Origin: Pisolithus tinctorius
Lineage: Eukaryota; Basidiomycota; Agaricomycetes; Boletales; Pisolithaceae
Length of the DNA stretch: 64,000 nt
NCBI GenBank assembly: GCA_024663395.1
Contig: JANFAH010000007.1
Location: forward strand, 2,046,001-2,110,000
Direction: 5' to 3'
This document shows, one piece after another, positions 55,401-64,000 of the stretch (the stretch's first letter is position 1; every line of letters starts with the position of its first letter). A program made the translations under genes and the position numbers. Below the pieces are notes generated by a model. The model made no database searches, was not told where the DNA came from, and saw nothing but the letters and a program-made list of their open reading frames with translations.

Positions 55401-55690
55401 GAGCGGAGACGCAAAACATTTGCATCTTGTCTTGTCCCGTTGGGCAGACAGCGGAAGCAAACCTTGAAAATTACGGAATGCACTGTGTGGGAAAAGATTA
55501 GATGTCCGACGATGGGTACGTTCACTCGGGTCTGACTTGCCGTAACGGGGAGAGAGCCGTTCTTGTATGAGATTAAGGTATTATGTAAATAATATCGATT
55601 TTATTATTTTATTTATGTGTATTTTTCTGCTTATGACCGGATAAGGAAGTCATATCCGAGTCCTTCGACAGACGCCATGGATGGGCTTTA
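49431..55690. other. 6 kb CpG-normal region without a supported gene
   Basis: Frames up to 155 codons on both strands (e.g. 51,571-51,104 minus; 51,666-52,037 and 53,847-54,212 plus). None shows a family I know, consistent splicing, or a clear start. CpG is not depleted, unlike the transposon island. It may be decayed host genes, some of F-box type. Confidence 0.4.
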
Positions 55691-55711
55691 TCTGAGACTG
55701 GAAGAGGTACA

Positions 55712-55718
55712 TATAAAT
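55712..55718 (+). promoter_or_regulatory. TATA box of the HMG-box gene
   Basis: TATAAAT, 119 bases before the ATG at 55,831, followed by a strongly pyrimidine-rich stretch (55,728-55,830), as is common at fungal promoters. Confidence 0.55.
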
Positions 55719-55830
55719 CACACCCTGTCTTCCCCTGCCTCGTGTCCCCCGAGCCGGTCATATCCCCCCCTGCCCCTCCGCTCCTTCTCACTCGCCCCCT
55801 TCTCTCCTTTGCGACACCCAACAGTCACCC

Positions 55831-57357
55831 ATGCCAGCACAAAGATCTCGGAAGCCTTCCCATGGGTGTAGCCAAGGTGTGTATTCCCTCTAGATCGGGC
55901 AAGGTCTTTCGTTAACGCAAATGATCACATTAGGCGCTCTCCCCGCTTGGACCCACACGGCCCCCCCTAGCAGCATCGCTTTCGCGCCAAACGTGACTCC
56001 AGTCACATTCAACGACCCTCTTCCCACCTCCGACACCACTTCCGACCCTATCCTCTTCCCTCCTTCCCCATTGGAAGGTTCCCCTCGCCGTCCAGCTCAC
56101 GGTAAAAAACGCGGTGAAGATTACATCCCCCGTCCCCCCAATGCTTTCATCCTCTTCCGATCCGCGTTTATCAAAAGTCAGCATGTCTCGAGTGATGTCG
56201 AGACCAACCACAGTACTCTATCTAAGATCATCGGACTCACCTGGCAGAGCATGCCTCACGACGAACGGCAGATTTGGCATGCAAAGGCGAAGAAAGCGCT
56301 AGAGGAGCACCGCAAGAAGTGGCCGCAGTACGCGTTCCGTCCCTCGCATTCGAAATCAAAGGGGACTACGGAAAAGAGAAAGGTACGAGAAGTGGAGCCG
56401 AAGGATCTCAAGCGGTGTGCAAAGATTGCGGAGCTACTGGTTGAGGGCAAGAAGGGAGCTGAACTCGACGCTGCTATCCAGGAATTTGATCGCACCCACG
56501 TGCCAGAGATCGTCACTCGATTTGAAACGCCCATCACCGCCCGGTCATTTCGTAGATCATCTTCCGCGCCTGTCGACAATGACAAACCTAAGAAATCCTC
56601 CTCTAGGCGCACACGATCTACCAGCAGTCAGCCCTCGTTCCAACTTGCCCAACCCACTGAGTTCGAGGCCCCGAGCCCTACGGAACCTGCCACTGCAATC
56701 CCCACCTTGGTCTCAACACAAAGTTGCCCAGATTTGTCGGTATCCCCTTCGTTCGACCCATCCTTATCATATTCGTTCCCTGCAAAGTCACAACCTTCAT
56801 TTGTAAGTTTTGCTTGTTATGTGAACCGCTATCGATCACACTGACAAATGCCCGACGTGTAGGAACTCGATCCATTTATGTTCGATATGGCGTTTGGCGA
56901 TTCGATCATGTCTGCGAATGGTTCAGTAGCCAGCTACCCCTGTTCTCCGACGGAAGGGCGAGTGACAACACCTGCGCCATGCTACGACATGGCGTATAAC
57001 AACAGTGATTGGACACCCTGCTCATCTCGTCCGTCGAGTTCCCCAGCTACCCCACAGATGCTCTCTCCCTCCCCGTCTTTCGACTGTATCGGTACAGACC
57101 ACCCGTTCGTACTCGGTTCATACGCGTTCGACAATATCCCACCCAATCAGCATGATATATCCCCGTGTGGACAACAGTACACAGCTGGCCTGGATGTTTT
57201 CCATCACCACATCGATACCTCCGTGCCCTTCTCTCAGCCGGATTTCACCCCGTTCACCAAAGGCCACCTAAATTCCTTCCACTACCCTACCAAACCTGAA
57301 ATCGCTAGCACAGACATGGAATTTTCCACGTTCATGTCATCGCTGACGGCCTTCTGA
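55831..57357 (+). CDS. HMG-box DNA-binding protein
   Basis: Exons are 55,831-55,876, 55,934-56,802 and 56,863-57,357, with phases closing to 469 residues. Introns are GTGTGT..ATTAG (57 bp) and GTAAGT..TGTAG (60 bp). It starts MPAQRSRKPSHGCSQ. The HMG box, at about residues 79-150, reads YIPRPPNAFILFRSAFI, TLSKIIGLTWQSMP, RQIWHAKAKKALEEHRKKW, PQYAFRP. It belongs to the MATA_HMG/SOX-like group, sequence-specific nuclear DNA binders; several fungal members control mating or morphology, but which one this is cannot be told. A Lys-rich stretch follows, then a Ser/Pro-rich C-terminus without domains. An in-frame ATG at 55,921 is a less likely start because it falls in the first intron. Confidence 0.85.
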
Positions 57358-57814
57358 ACGGGAAGATGGACCGGATGGACCGACGCGCGCGTGATTACTC
57401 TTATCGCCTCTGCAGCCGCATTCATCGGAGGCCGCACATGAAACAAATCTGCATCATTTTGTCGTTCCACCCCCTTCCTCAAAATTTCTCCTTCCTTTAC
57501 GTCTTTTCTCTCAAGGTTTTATTCAACTACTGGTGTATTGTTATAAACTGCGACTCACATGGAACTCCCGCGCCCCTCTCAGGTGTATATATACTGTAAC
57601 ATATCCGGCGTCTGCGACACATCGATCTCGACGACGATACCCTAGCTCATCAGATATTGATCTGTTGTTTATTGTGTATATAGTTGATACGTGTTTCTTC
57701 CTCTTTTCCCCCCTCCCCATCTTTCAAGTTTCAACTACTGACCACTCATACGGGATCCCAGCTGTAGAGATAGCAATCATGGGATGTTACTCCCTGGCAA
57801 ATATCGTATACATG
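57358..57814. other. 3' region of the HMG-box gene
   Basis: AT-rich, with T-rich and TATATA stretches; probably 3' UTR and terminator. No gene. Confidence 0.35.
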
Positions 57815-58860
57815 CTAGCGGGGGAATGATAGATATTCCGAAAACATATACGACCGCGGGCGTTTTACCCACAGGAACGGTCGGAAGCAATGAACAGCGC
57901 CGCCAGCGGAATCAAAAAAGTAAATATATCCAAATATAGTTCGCCTTAATAATCGGTCGGGTGATTGATTTCCAAATGGAGAAAATCGGGCAGAGGGAGG
58001 ACTTCTGGACGGGGCTGAATGGAGCAAGAGCACGCGAGTATAGACTTTGAGGTCACAAGGTGAGTATTTAGGCCCATCAATGAGTTGAGAAAATGAACGT
58101 GAGGAAACTGATGCGCTTCGAGAATATGAGAGGTGACGAACAAGAAATATTCATGATATAAGACTCTCACCACCGTTCTATTTCCGTCCATCCAGAGGAA
58201 TCTTCGAGGGCCGGTTGCCGGGGAGCGAATATGTTTGGATACATTCCAGGGTAGAGATGTCCAAAGGTAACGAGCGAATTCTGACCACTGGGATGAGGGA
58301 AAAAAGGTAAGAATGATGGCACAAATGACTAATAATGCGCATCGTGCAAACGAAGTGTGGTGTCGAAGATTCCAAGGTTTCGAAAGCGCCACGGAATCTA
58401 CTGCGGTTTGTCTAATGAAAAGACCCACCACTCAGAGAAAGAAAAAGGTCGGCCCAATACGCGTTGACCACATACATACCTTCAGCTTCGCCTCGCGAAG
58501 TGATCTCCCAGGTTCTGTCCCGCTTAAACTCATGTCGAGGACGAACGGCAAAAAGTCGCCATAATTTCCCCATGAGTTCAGGTTGGGGGAATGAGAGCCC
58601 CCAAGGACAACGCGCCTCGAGGCAGAGAAAGTGACTTACAATGAAATAGCCGAGGACAAACCACAGCTACCCAGAGCGACACGTGCCGCCCGAAGAACAC
58701 GTTGTAGCGAGAAGCCTGCTATAGCAAGACCACAAGGGTGGTTCCCTCCATACTACATTCGTTCTCCCGTCGTGTGATCAGTCCTCCACTGTAGCGTGTA
58801 AAGTGCGCCCCCAATGTAAGTATGCATATCCCATGTTTGTTGAAGGGACAATTTAAATAG
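57815..58860 (-). CDS. unrecognised spliced gene candidate
   Basis: Several minus-strand exon-like blocks have good splice sites. One ends SLREAKLK at a GTATGT near 58,480. One (TNRSRFRGAFETLES) begins after a TTAG near 58,413. Another, about 58,285-58,178, reads LVTFGHLYPGMYPNIFAPR and LEDSSGWTEIER, lies between a GTCAG acceptor and a GTGAGA donor, and is followed by an open frame to 57,815 (KYSPCDLKVYTRVLLLHS). I could not identify a family, start or full exon chain. Confidence 0.35.
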
Positions 58861-60460
58861 CATATGGGTATTCTGACGATATTCGGATTCGGATAGATGG
58901 TCGTTCTCCGCCCAAAGGTTAACTCGATAAACTCAATTGCTCAAAGTTTCGGGGGAATACCAGTCCCTCCAGTATGGATCTCCTGGATCTTCATTCGAAG
59001 ATAGACCTAGAACTCATGACAGCGCCACTTAACGAATGGTCCCCTGTGGTATTCGATGGTCCGTGCTCGTTAAGGATAATCTTATCGGTTCAAGGAATAA
59101 CCACGCGGAAGCAACCGATGTTATCTTCGGTCCAGCTCCACGATTCGGTTAGTGACGTCCAGACTGGCAAAGGTTTTATTGCTATCGGGAGAGTCCGACA
59201 TACTACTAACAGCCAGTGCTCGTGACGTACATCCAGCACGAGAGCAAGGAGCATACGCACCTCGCCAACCAGTGGTTATATATTTGATCTGGAGCTGAAG
59301 CGTGTCACCACCATGAAGGAAAAAAAAAAGAACGTGAGACTTGCCACTCTTCCGAGGACCGAAATATCGCCAAGGCAAGGGTACGGAATAGATCGAACAA
59401 AATTTCATTATTTCCGTTGCGCATAGTTCAGGATACTCTGTCACGGAGCTCGGGTAGATATGATAGTATTGATAATATTTGTCATGCATTTGTTGGGTGT
59501 GGATAGAACGCAGGAAAAGAATAAGCGTCTTTGCGATGCCAGCAGACAATGATTCTAAAATTTGCGGTAGCACATGATCCACCGATAATGTATAACACTG
59601 AGGCGATATGGCATTCAAAGAATCTCGGAACAAATGGTTCCACATGGAACATATGGAAAGAACAGTCGCAGTGAAACGTACCAGATAGATGGTCCAAGCT
59701 CTCTGCGAGAATGAATGGAGGGTTTCCGGGCCCCATGACTCGAGGCATGAAAACCATTTTCGTTATCGTGGAATGCAACGCGAGGCTTGCATGTGTGCAG
59801 ATCTTCCAGGTCGCGTGGCATCCAGCACACGTTGTTCATGGAGAAACAGGGCACGACTCACCCTTCTCCCTTGCCATCCACCCTTGCGAATCTTTGTGCT
59901 GCTTTATTCATGTTGTTTCGTTATTTTGGTCCTCGCATCGAAAGGAAGGAGGAACCGGACGAACGGCAGCAGAGATATTTCCAGGTGCGACATACAAACT
60001 TTCATTCAAGGAAGGTTCAGAAGGCGACAGTCGGGCGTCAGAGCGGTAGTGAATGGCCAGCATAGAGAGACATTGTCCCGCGAAGCATACCCGTCGGAGC
60101 ATGGAAAGCTGGTGAGTACGACATCATATAGCTGAACACGAAAACCTCGTGGGCATTGGGGATTGCGCGGAGACCTCTCGGAGCAACTGTGGAAATTGAA
60201 TGTCCAAGAACTGTTTTTGTAAAAGGAGGGTCGTCGATTCGACCCAATGAAAGGTGGTACATAGGGTACGCGAGCCCGTTTCGCGGGTGGTCGCACAACC
60301 AGCGCGACAAGGCTGGGAACAGCTTGGTCATTAAACCTACAGTACTGCCGATTGTGAAGACATGCTCCCGTACTGTTGACCAGTTTCGTGGGCAGTATGG
60401 CCCATTGGTACTTCCTGCAAGTCGTTTCATGCACTCACAAAAAAAAATCAAACACACCTG
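58861..60460 (-). other. possible further minus-strand exons, unassigned
   Basis: Blocks such as MPRVMGPGNPPFILAESLDHL before a GTACGT (near 59,680), and a 139-codon frame at 60,457-60,038, look protein-like but are not recognised and could not be joined. They may be upstream exons of the 57.8-58.9 kb candidate or separate genes. Confidence 0.25.
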
Positions 60461-60780
60461 TTTCTAAAAGCCACTGCAAATGCCTAGTACTTTGCGGGTC
60501 TTGCCAGCTGTGAGCCCAACTAGAAAGGCAAGTTCAAGCAAGGTTCGACTGATCACTACCATTGCCTTTGTTGGCTGGCACTCTCAGCCTTTCGTCCGAA
60601 TCACACCGAGTCATTCTGCAACGAGTAGGCCTTCGATGAGCCGCTGAGAACGCGCCCATTTGAGCAGTGCAGCGACCCTTGCCAGAGCGCTCGACGTCTT
60701 CTGCAGTCCCAACTTCTATTTGCTGCGCAGCACCCCGTAATATAGATCCCAAAAATTTTCCTACGACTTCAAGCGTAGCA

Positions 60781-62086
60781 ATGTCGAACGATATGCCTTC
60801 GCTGGTAGATCCAGATACCCACCAAAGACATATCCCACCACCACCAGGAGCAACTATCCTCGGGCCCAGCGGCGCGCCACCGCCCCAACCACATCACCAC
60901 CCTCTCCAGCAGCAGAATTACGCCTGGGGATACCCTGCCCAGCCCGTTGGTCATCCGATGCCCACTGCTTACGGCTATCCTGCCTACGCTTCCCCGCACA
61001 CCCAGCAGTTCAGTCCACAGTACCCTTACCCTCCAGGGTATCCCTACTACGGCTCCCCGCCTTATCAGCAACAGCAAGAGCAGCAACAGGCTGCACCCAG
61101 CCCGTATGTTCCTCGTCAACAAGCTCCTGCCGAAACACATCGCCAAGGTCGTCCTGCGGCGCATCGCAGAACAAATAGCTATCCGGCCGAACAGAAGGAA
61201 GCAAGGAACATGTCAACTGCTCTCGTCAGACGCCCGCGAGAGCCGCACGTACAACAACAAGAAGCAGGTGAACTGTCACCCTTGTTTGATAACCCAGAGA
61301 CAAGACCTACCGTTCGGGATCTCGGAACTTATCACCCCACCAATTTGCATACCCCTTCCTCGACTCTGTCATACCCCACTGCTGCCGCCGGTGGTAGCAG
61401 TCAGCCAAGACCAATGTTATACAACGAGCGGCCGAGCAACTGGAGGCGTGATTTCAAGTTCAAGTCTGGTCTTGCAGGCGTATTCCGCATAAAAGCTAGC
61501 CAAACTCACCCGCCAAGCGGTTAGTGTTTTGTCCATTCTTTTCGTCAGTACTTGTCTCATGAGCGCCTTTTTCCCGCCAACTACAGATTGGATCAGCAGT
61601 TCCAAGCTGATGCTTCACCGATACTTGCAGCATGACAAAGTCTATCCTCCCACTATCTACGATCTCCGTCGGGACCCGCAATCGCTCGTGTTTCGCAGCT
61701 TGGATCGTCGTCCCGACCAGCGGGATATGGCACAGACTGTTACGGAGCCCTGCACGCCATGGATGCGGATATATAATTCTCGTCTTCCATGGTACATCGA
61801 TGTCGTGGCACAAGACGGCGGCTACATCACACTCGCCGATCTATTCCAGCAGCTCTTTGCAGCTCTGCACAAGCCGATCAATCAATCTGATTACTACAAC
61901 GATGACCTTGATGACCATGACAGGCAAGCCCTCAATCAGGCGTATCTCACTCGATGTCGAGATGAGGCTGAGAGGTTGGGTGGTGTTAGACGAGTCGATT
62001 TTCTGCGTGGAAAGGTCTTCTTTGAGGGGTTGTCGAGAGGTAAGAATGGGATGTGGCGGCTCAGAACAGGGACGGAGAAGCTGTAA
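60781..62086 (+). CDS. DUF6699 domain protein with Q/P/Y-rich N-terminus
   Basis: Two exons, 60,781-61,519 and 61,587-62,086, joined over a 67 bp intron (GTTAGT..CTACAG); 412 residues. The first 250 residues are low-complexity, rich in P, Q, Y, H and G (PPPPGAT, PQYPYPPGYPYYGSPPY, a Q-rich run). The C-terminal domain reads YPPTIYDLRRDPQSLVFRSL, TEPCTPWMRIYNSRLPWYID, GYITLADLFQQL, YYNDDLDDHDRQALNQAY, GVRRVDFLRGKVFFEGL and KNGMWRL. This is the basidiomycete DUF6699 fold of unknown role, usually seen with such disordered N-termini. Start chosen as the first ATG of the open frame, with CAAGCGTAGCA before it. Confidence 0.85.
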
Positions 62087-62540
62087 GAGGGTTGTTGGTT
62101 GTATCCTTTGTTCGTCCTCTTCTTGTCCTTGTATTATTACCTGCCTGCGACTTACATATTTACCATTGGTCCATGCTTGGTCCATACCATGTGGTATAGG
62201 CGATTATCTATAGGGTCATGCGTTTGTTCCACACTGATTACTGCATTCGTCTCTAACTCTCAGTCACTGCTGTCTGTGAACATGGTGATATATCCAATTG
62301 CTCATGTATCCTGATGAAGGTCTCATTAATATATTGGTGGTCTGTTCTGAGACAGTAGATAAGAGACAATCAATCAGAGTGACTGCTTCCTGGGATGTTG
62401 TAATGATAGTTTTCTATGTAAGCAGAGGCATGGAGCATTATATAGATTTTAGTCCATGTGTGAGTAAGTGAAGTGTGATTTGTCTCTTGTTTCTGCACAC
62501 TTTGTCACAAATTTGTTCAGTACCATCAGCAAAATGTCCA
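62087..62540. other. 3' flank and start of repeat DNA
   Basis: Probable 3' UTR of the DUF6699 gene, then CpG-poor DNA from about 62,330. No gene seen. Confidence 0.35.
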
Positions 62541-62880
62541 AAAACTTGCAAAGGCCTTGCAATGCCTTATAGTCTCGGCAAGGCCTGATAAGCCATATAT
62601 TACCTTACATGCAACTTACAAGTCACTTGTATTGCCTAGTATTGGCATAGCTTTTCATCTGGATGAATGCATAGACTTGTAATGTAATTGTAAGGACCAT
62701 ACAAGAAAGCGACCCCAGATTGCAAAGGCATTACAAGTGCCTTGCAGCCTCAGCAAGGCCAATATACTATTGTAGCACCTTACAATCACCTTGTAATTAC
62801 TTCATGTCATAAAACTTTTGTATCAAGGTGATCGCATACATTCATAACAACCTTGTAAGGATGTTGTAAGAACGAGGGAC
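62541..62880. repeat. cluster of CTTGCAA/CTTGTAA motifs on both strands
   Basis: Motifs such as CTTGCAA, TTGCAAGG, TTACAAG, CTTGTAA, GGCCTTGCA and CAAGGCC recur in both directions over about 340 bp. Such arrays are typical of the subterminal regions of DNA transposons, where the transposase binds. No complete terminal inverted repeat was found. Confidence 0.5.
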
Positions 62881-62934
62881 TTCAATGCAAAAAAGCGAAA
62901 ATGAAGATGATAAGATGTACAGTGTTCAGTAATA

Positions 62935-63195
62935 CTACAACAGAGCAAAACCTTCCATGTCAACTTCACCATCATCCCCCGCACCTTTGCTGTCTTCTGC
63001 TCCTAGATTGTCTTCTCCTGGCTTGCAATCATCGACATCATCTACCTCATTCGCTTCATCATCGAGCTGCTCTGCCAGGCCACCATAGCCGAAGTCATCT
63101 TCTTCATCTGGATCGCTGAGAGCTTCTTCATCGTCATCTGGCACAGTGTGTTCATTCCCACCCTCCTGGTCGTCATCTGCCACAGTTTCAGTCAT
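62935..63195 (-). CDS. small acidic ORF (86 residues), unknown
   Basis: From ATG at 63,195 it reads MTETVADDDQEGG, then runs of D and E (PDEEDDFGYGG, EANEVDDVDD, GEDNLGAEDSKGAGDDGE) to a stop at 62,935. A TATATAA on the minus strand (63,272-63,266) is placed about 75 bases before the ATG. It may instead be the acidic C-terminus of a DNA-transposon protein linked to the motif cluster beside it. Not recognised. Confidence 0.35.
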   Translation of the reverse strand: MTETVADDDQEGGNEHTVPDDDEEALSDPDEEDDFGYGGLAEQLDDEANEVDDVDDCKPGEDNLGAEDSKGAGDDGEVDMEGFALL

Positions 63196-63357
63196 ACCCA
63201 AGTCACATAGTGTAGTCACACTTAGTCACAACACATGGGCAGCCTGTGCGCCAAAACACCAACACTTATATAGACCCCAAGATGGGCCCACCTAAATAGA
63301 TTAGCCAGTACACATGGACAGGCCTGAGGGACTAAAGTGTGAGCAACATATGTACAG

Positions 63358-64000
63358 TGTAGGAAAAGTCCAAGTAGCTGTATAATACAAGCTAGATGGC
63401 TTAGATAACAACAATAAAAAAATGAAGGGAACGAATTGCTCGTCCCAAGGGATTCTGGACTGTCAAGTCTAGAAGGTGAGACCCGGCACTTTGTAGTGGT
63501 AGTGGTTCATGATGTGCACGGTGTGGTCCACGGAATAGTACTGGCGATGTGAGTGGTGCAAGCGGTATACATAGTTCGTGCGCGGCGGAATGCGAGACGT
63601 GCAGTGTAGACAAAGTGTAAAGGGAACTCGTGGTGACCTTCCGAGTGCCAAAAGGTATCATTCTGTACCCTAGTACAGGGTTTTATAGTCTGTGCAAACC
63701 CGGAACCTAAGTAAGACAGGCTACAGTAAAGGAAAGCCGTGCGACAGCACGTACACAGAAGACAGGCCAAAACAGAGGCCGAGGGTATACTACAAGCACT
63801 AAAGGAACAGAGACCATGATAAGAGAAAGAGTCCGAGGAAAAACAACAACCGGAGCACAGCGGCCACGGGTATAGCATTGCGCAAGAGGGAGCGAGGGCG
63901 TGGGAAGGTAGCGCGTGAACAACGGTGAACGCGAGAGGGGAGTGGGCATAACAGTAGTCATGGAACAGTTAATGATAGGGGTTTACACGTCCAGGGAATG
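63358..64000 (-). mobile_element. second copy of the 662 bp LTR, truncated by the window end
   Basis: It starts TGTAGGAAAAGTCC like the copy at 28,051 and matches it to the last base of the window (CCAGGGAATG), about 19 bases short of the end of that copy. CpG is frequent, so it is recent. Whether it is a solo LTR or belongs to a full element lies outside the window. Confidence 0.8.

Noticed and set aside
55921..55923. ATG at 55,921 as start of the HMG-box protein.
   Set aside because: An upstream ATG with a clean 57 bp intron gives a better model and puts 55,921 inside the intron; kept as a fallback.
56863..57357. The last exon of the HMG-box gene as a separate gene.
   Set aside because: GTAAGT..TGTAG splicing joins it in phase to the HMG-box exon and its frame has no independent start.
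40400..62200. tRNA or other structured RNA genes in the host segment.
   Set aside because: I found no convincing T-loop and A/B-box pair by eye; a covariance search was not possible.

Overview
The window looks like a piece of an Agaricomycete (Basidiomycota) nuclear genome. The genes have many short 40-75 bp introns with GT..AG ends. The host gene families seen are an F-box protein with an N-terminal coiled coil, a DUF6699 protein, an HMG-box regulator and a PIN-like carrier. The repeats are the usual mushroom set: Ty3/Gypsy chromovirus, Tad-type LINE, Tnp2/CACTA, PIF/Harbinger and an HTH-integrase family. I cannot fix genus or species from sequence alone.

Positions 1 to about 39,890 are one nested transposon island in which CpG is almost absent. 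In order it holds: a PIF/Harbinger transposase relic; an HTH-integrase relic split by a solo LTR; a long solo LTR (copy A); a decayed multi-exon alpha-kinase; a second HTH-integrase copy; the N-terminal half of a Tnp2 transposase, preceded by a tandem array of exon-plus-intron units; solo LTR copy B; the C-terminal half of a Tnp2 transposase on the other strand; and a five-exon gene split in exon 3 by a full-length chromovirus (18,586-29,238). The chromovirus itself contains two solo LTRs of two other families. Then follow a full-length Tad-like LINE on the minus strand (about 29,841-36,383), solo LTR copy D, and unassigned CpG-poor DNA.

The chromovirus is readable in detail: 736 bp LTRs, a perfect CTGGA target duplication, an 11-nt self-priming pair, a candidate -1 frameshift site between gag and pol, PR-RT-RH-IN-chromodomain, and an extra spliced antisense gene before the 3' LTR. 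Its coding stops are TGA, consistent with CGA to TGA decay at methylated CpG.

At about 39,890 base composition switches abruptly to CpG-normal host DNA. Between 39.9 and 62.1 kb I see a broken protein-isoaspartate methyltransferase at the island edge, a well-resolved seven-exon PIN-like carrier, an F-box gene with one frameshift, a gene-poor stretch (46-55.6 kb) with F-box-like debris, a three-exon HMG-box regulator, an unrecognised minus-strand spliced region, and a two-exon DUF6699 gene. From about 62.3 kb the sequence returns to repeat-like DNA: a cluster of CTTGTAA/TTACAAG motifs, a small acidic ORF, and a second, truncated copy of the 662 bp solo LTR running off the window end.
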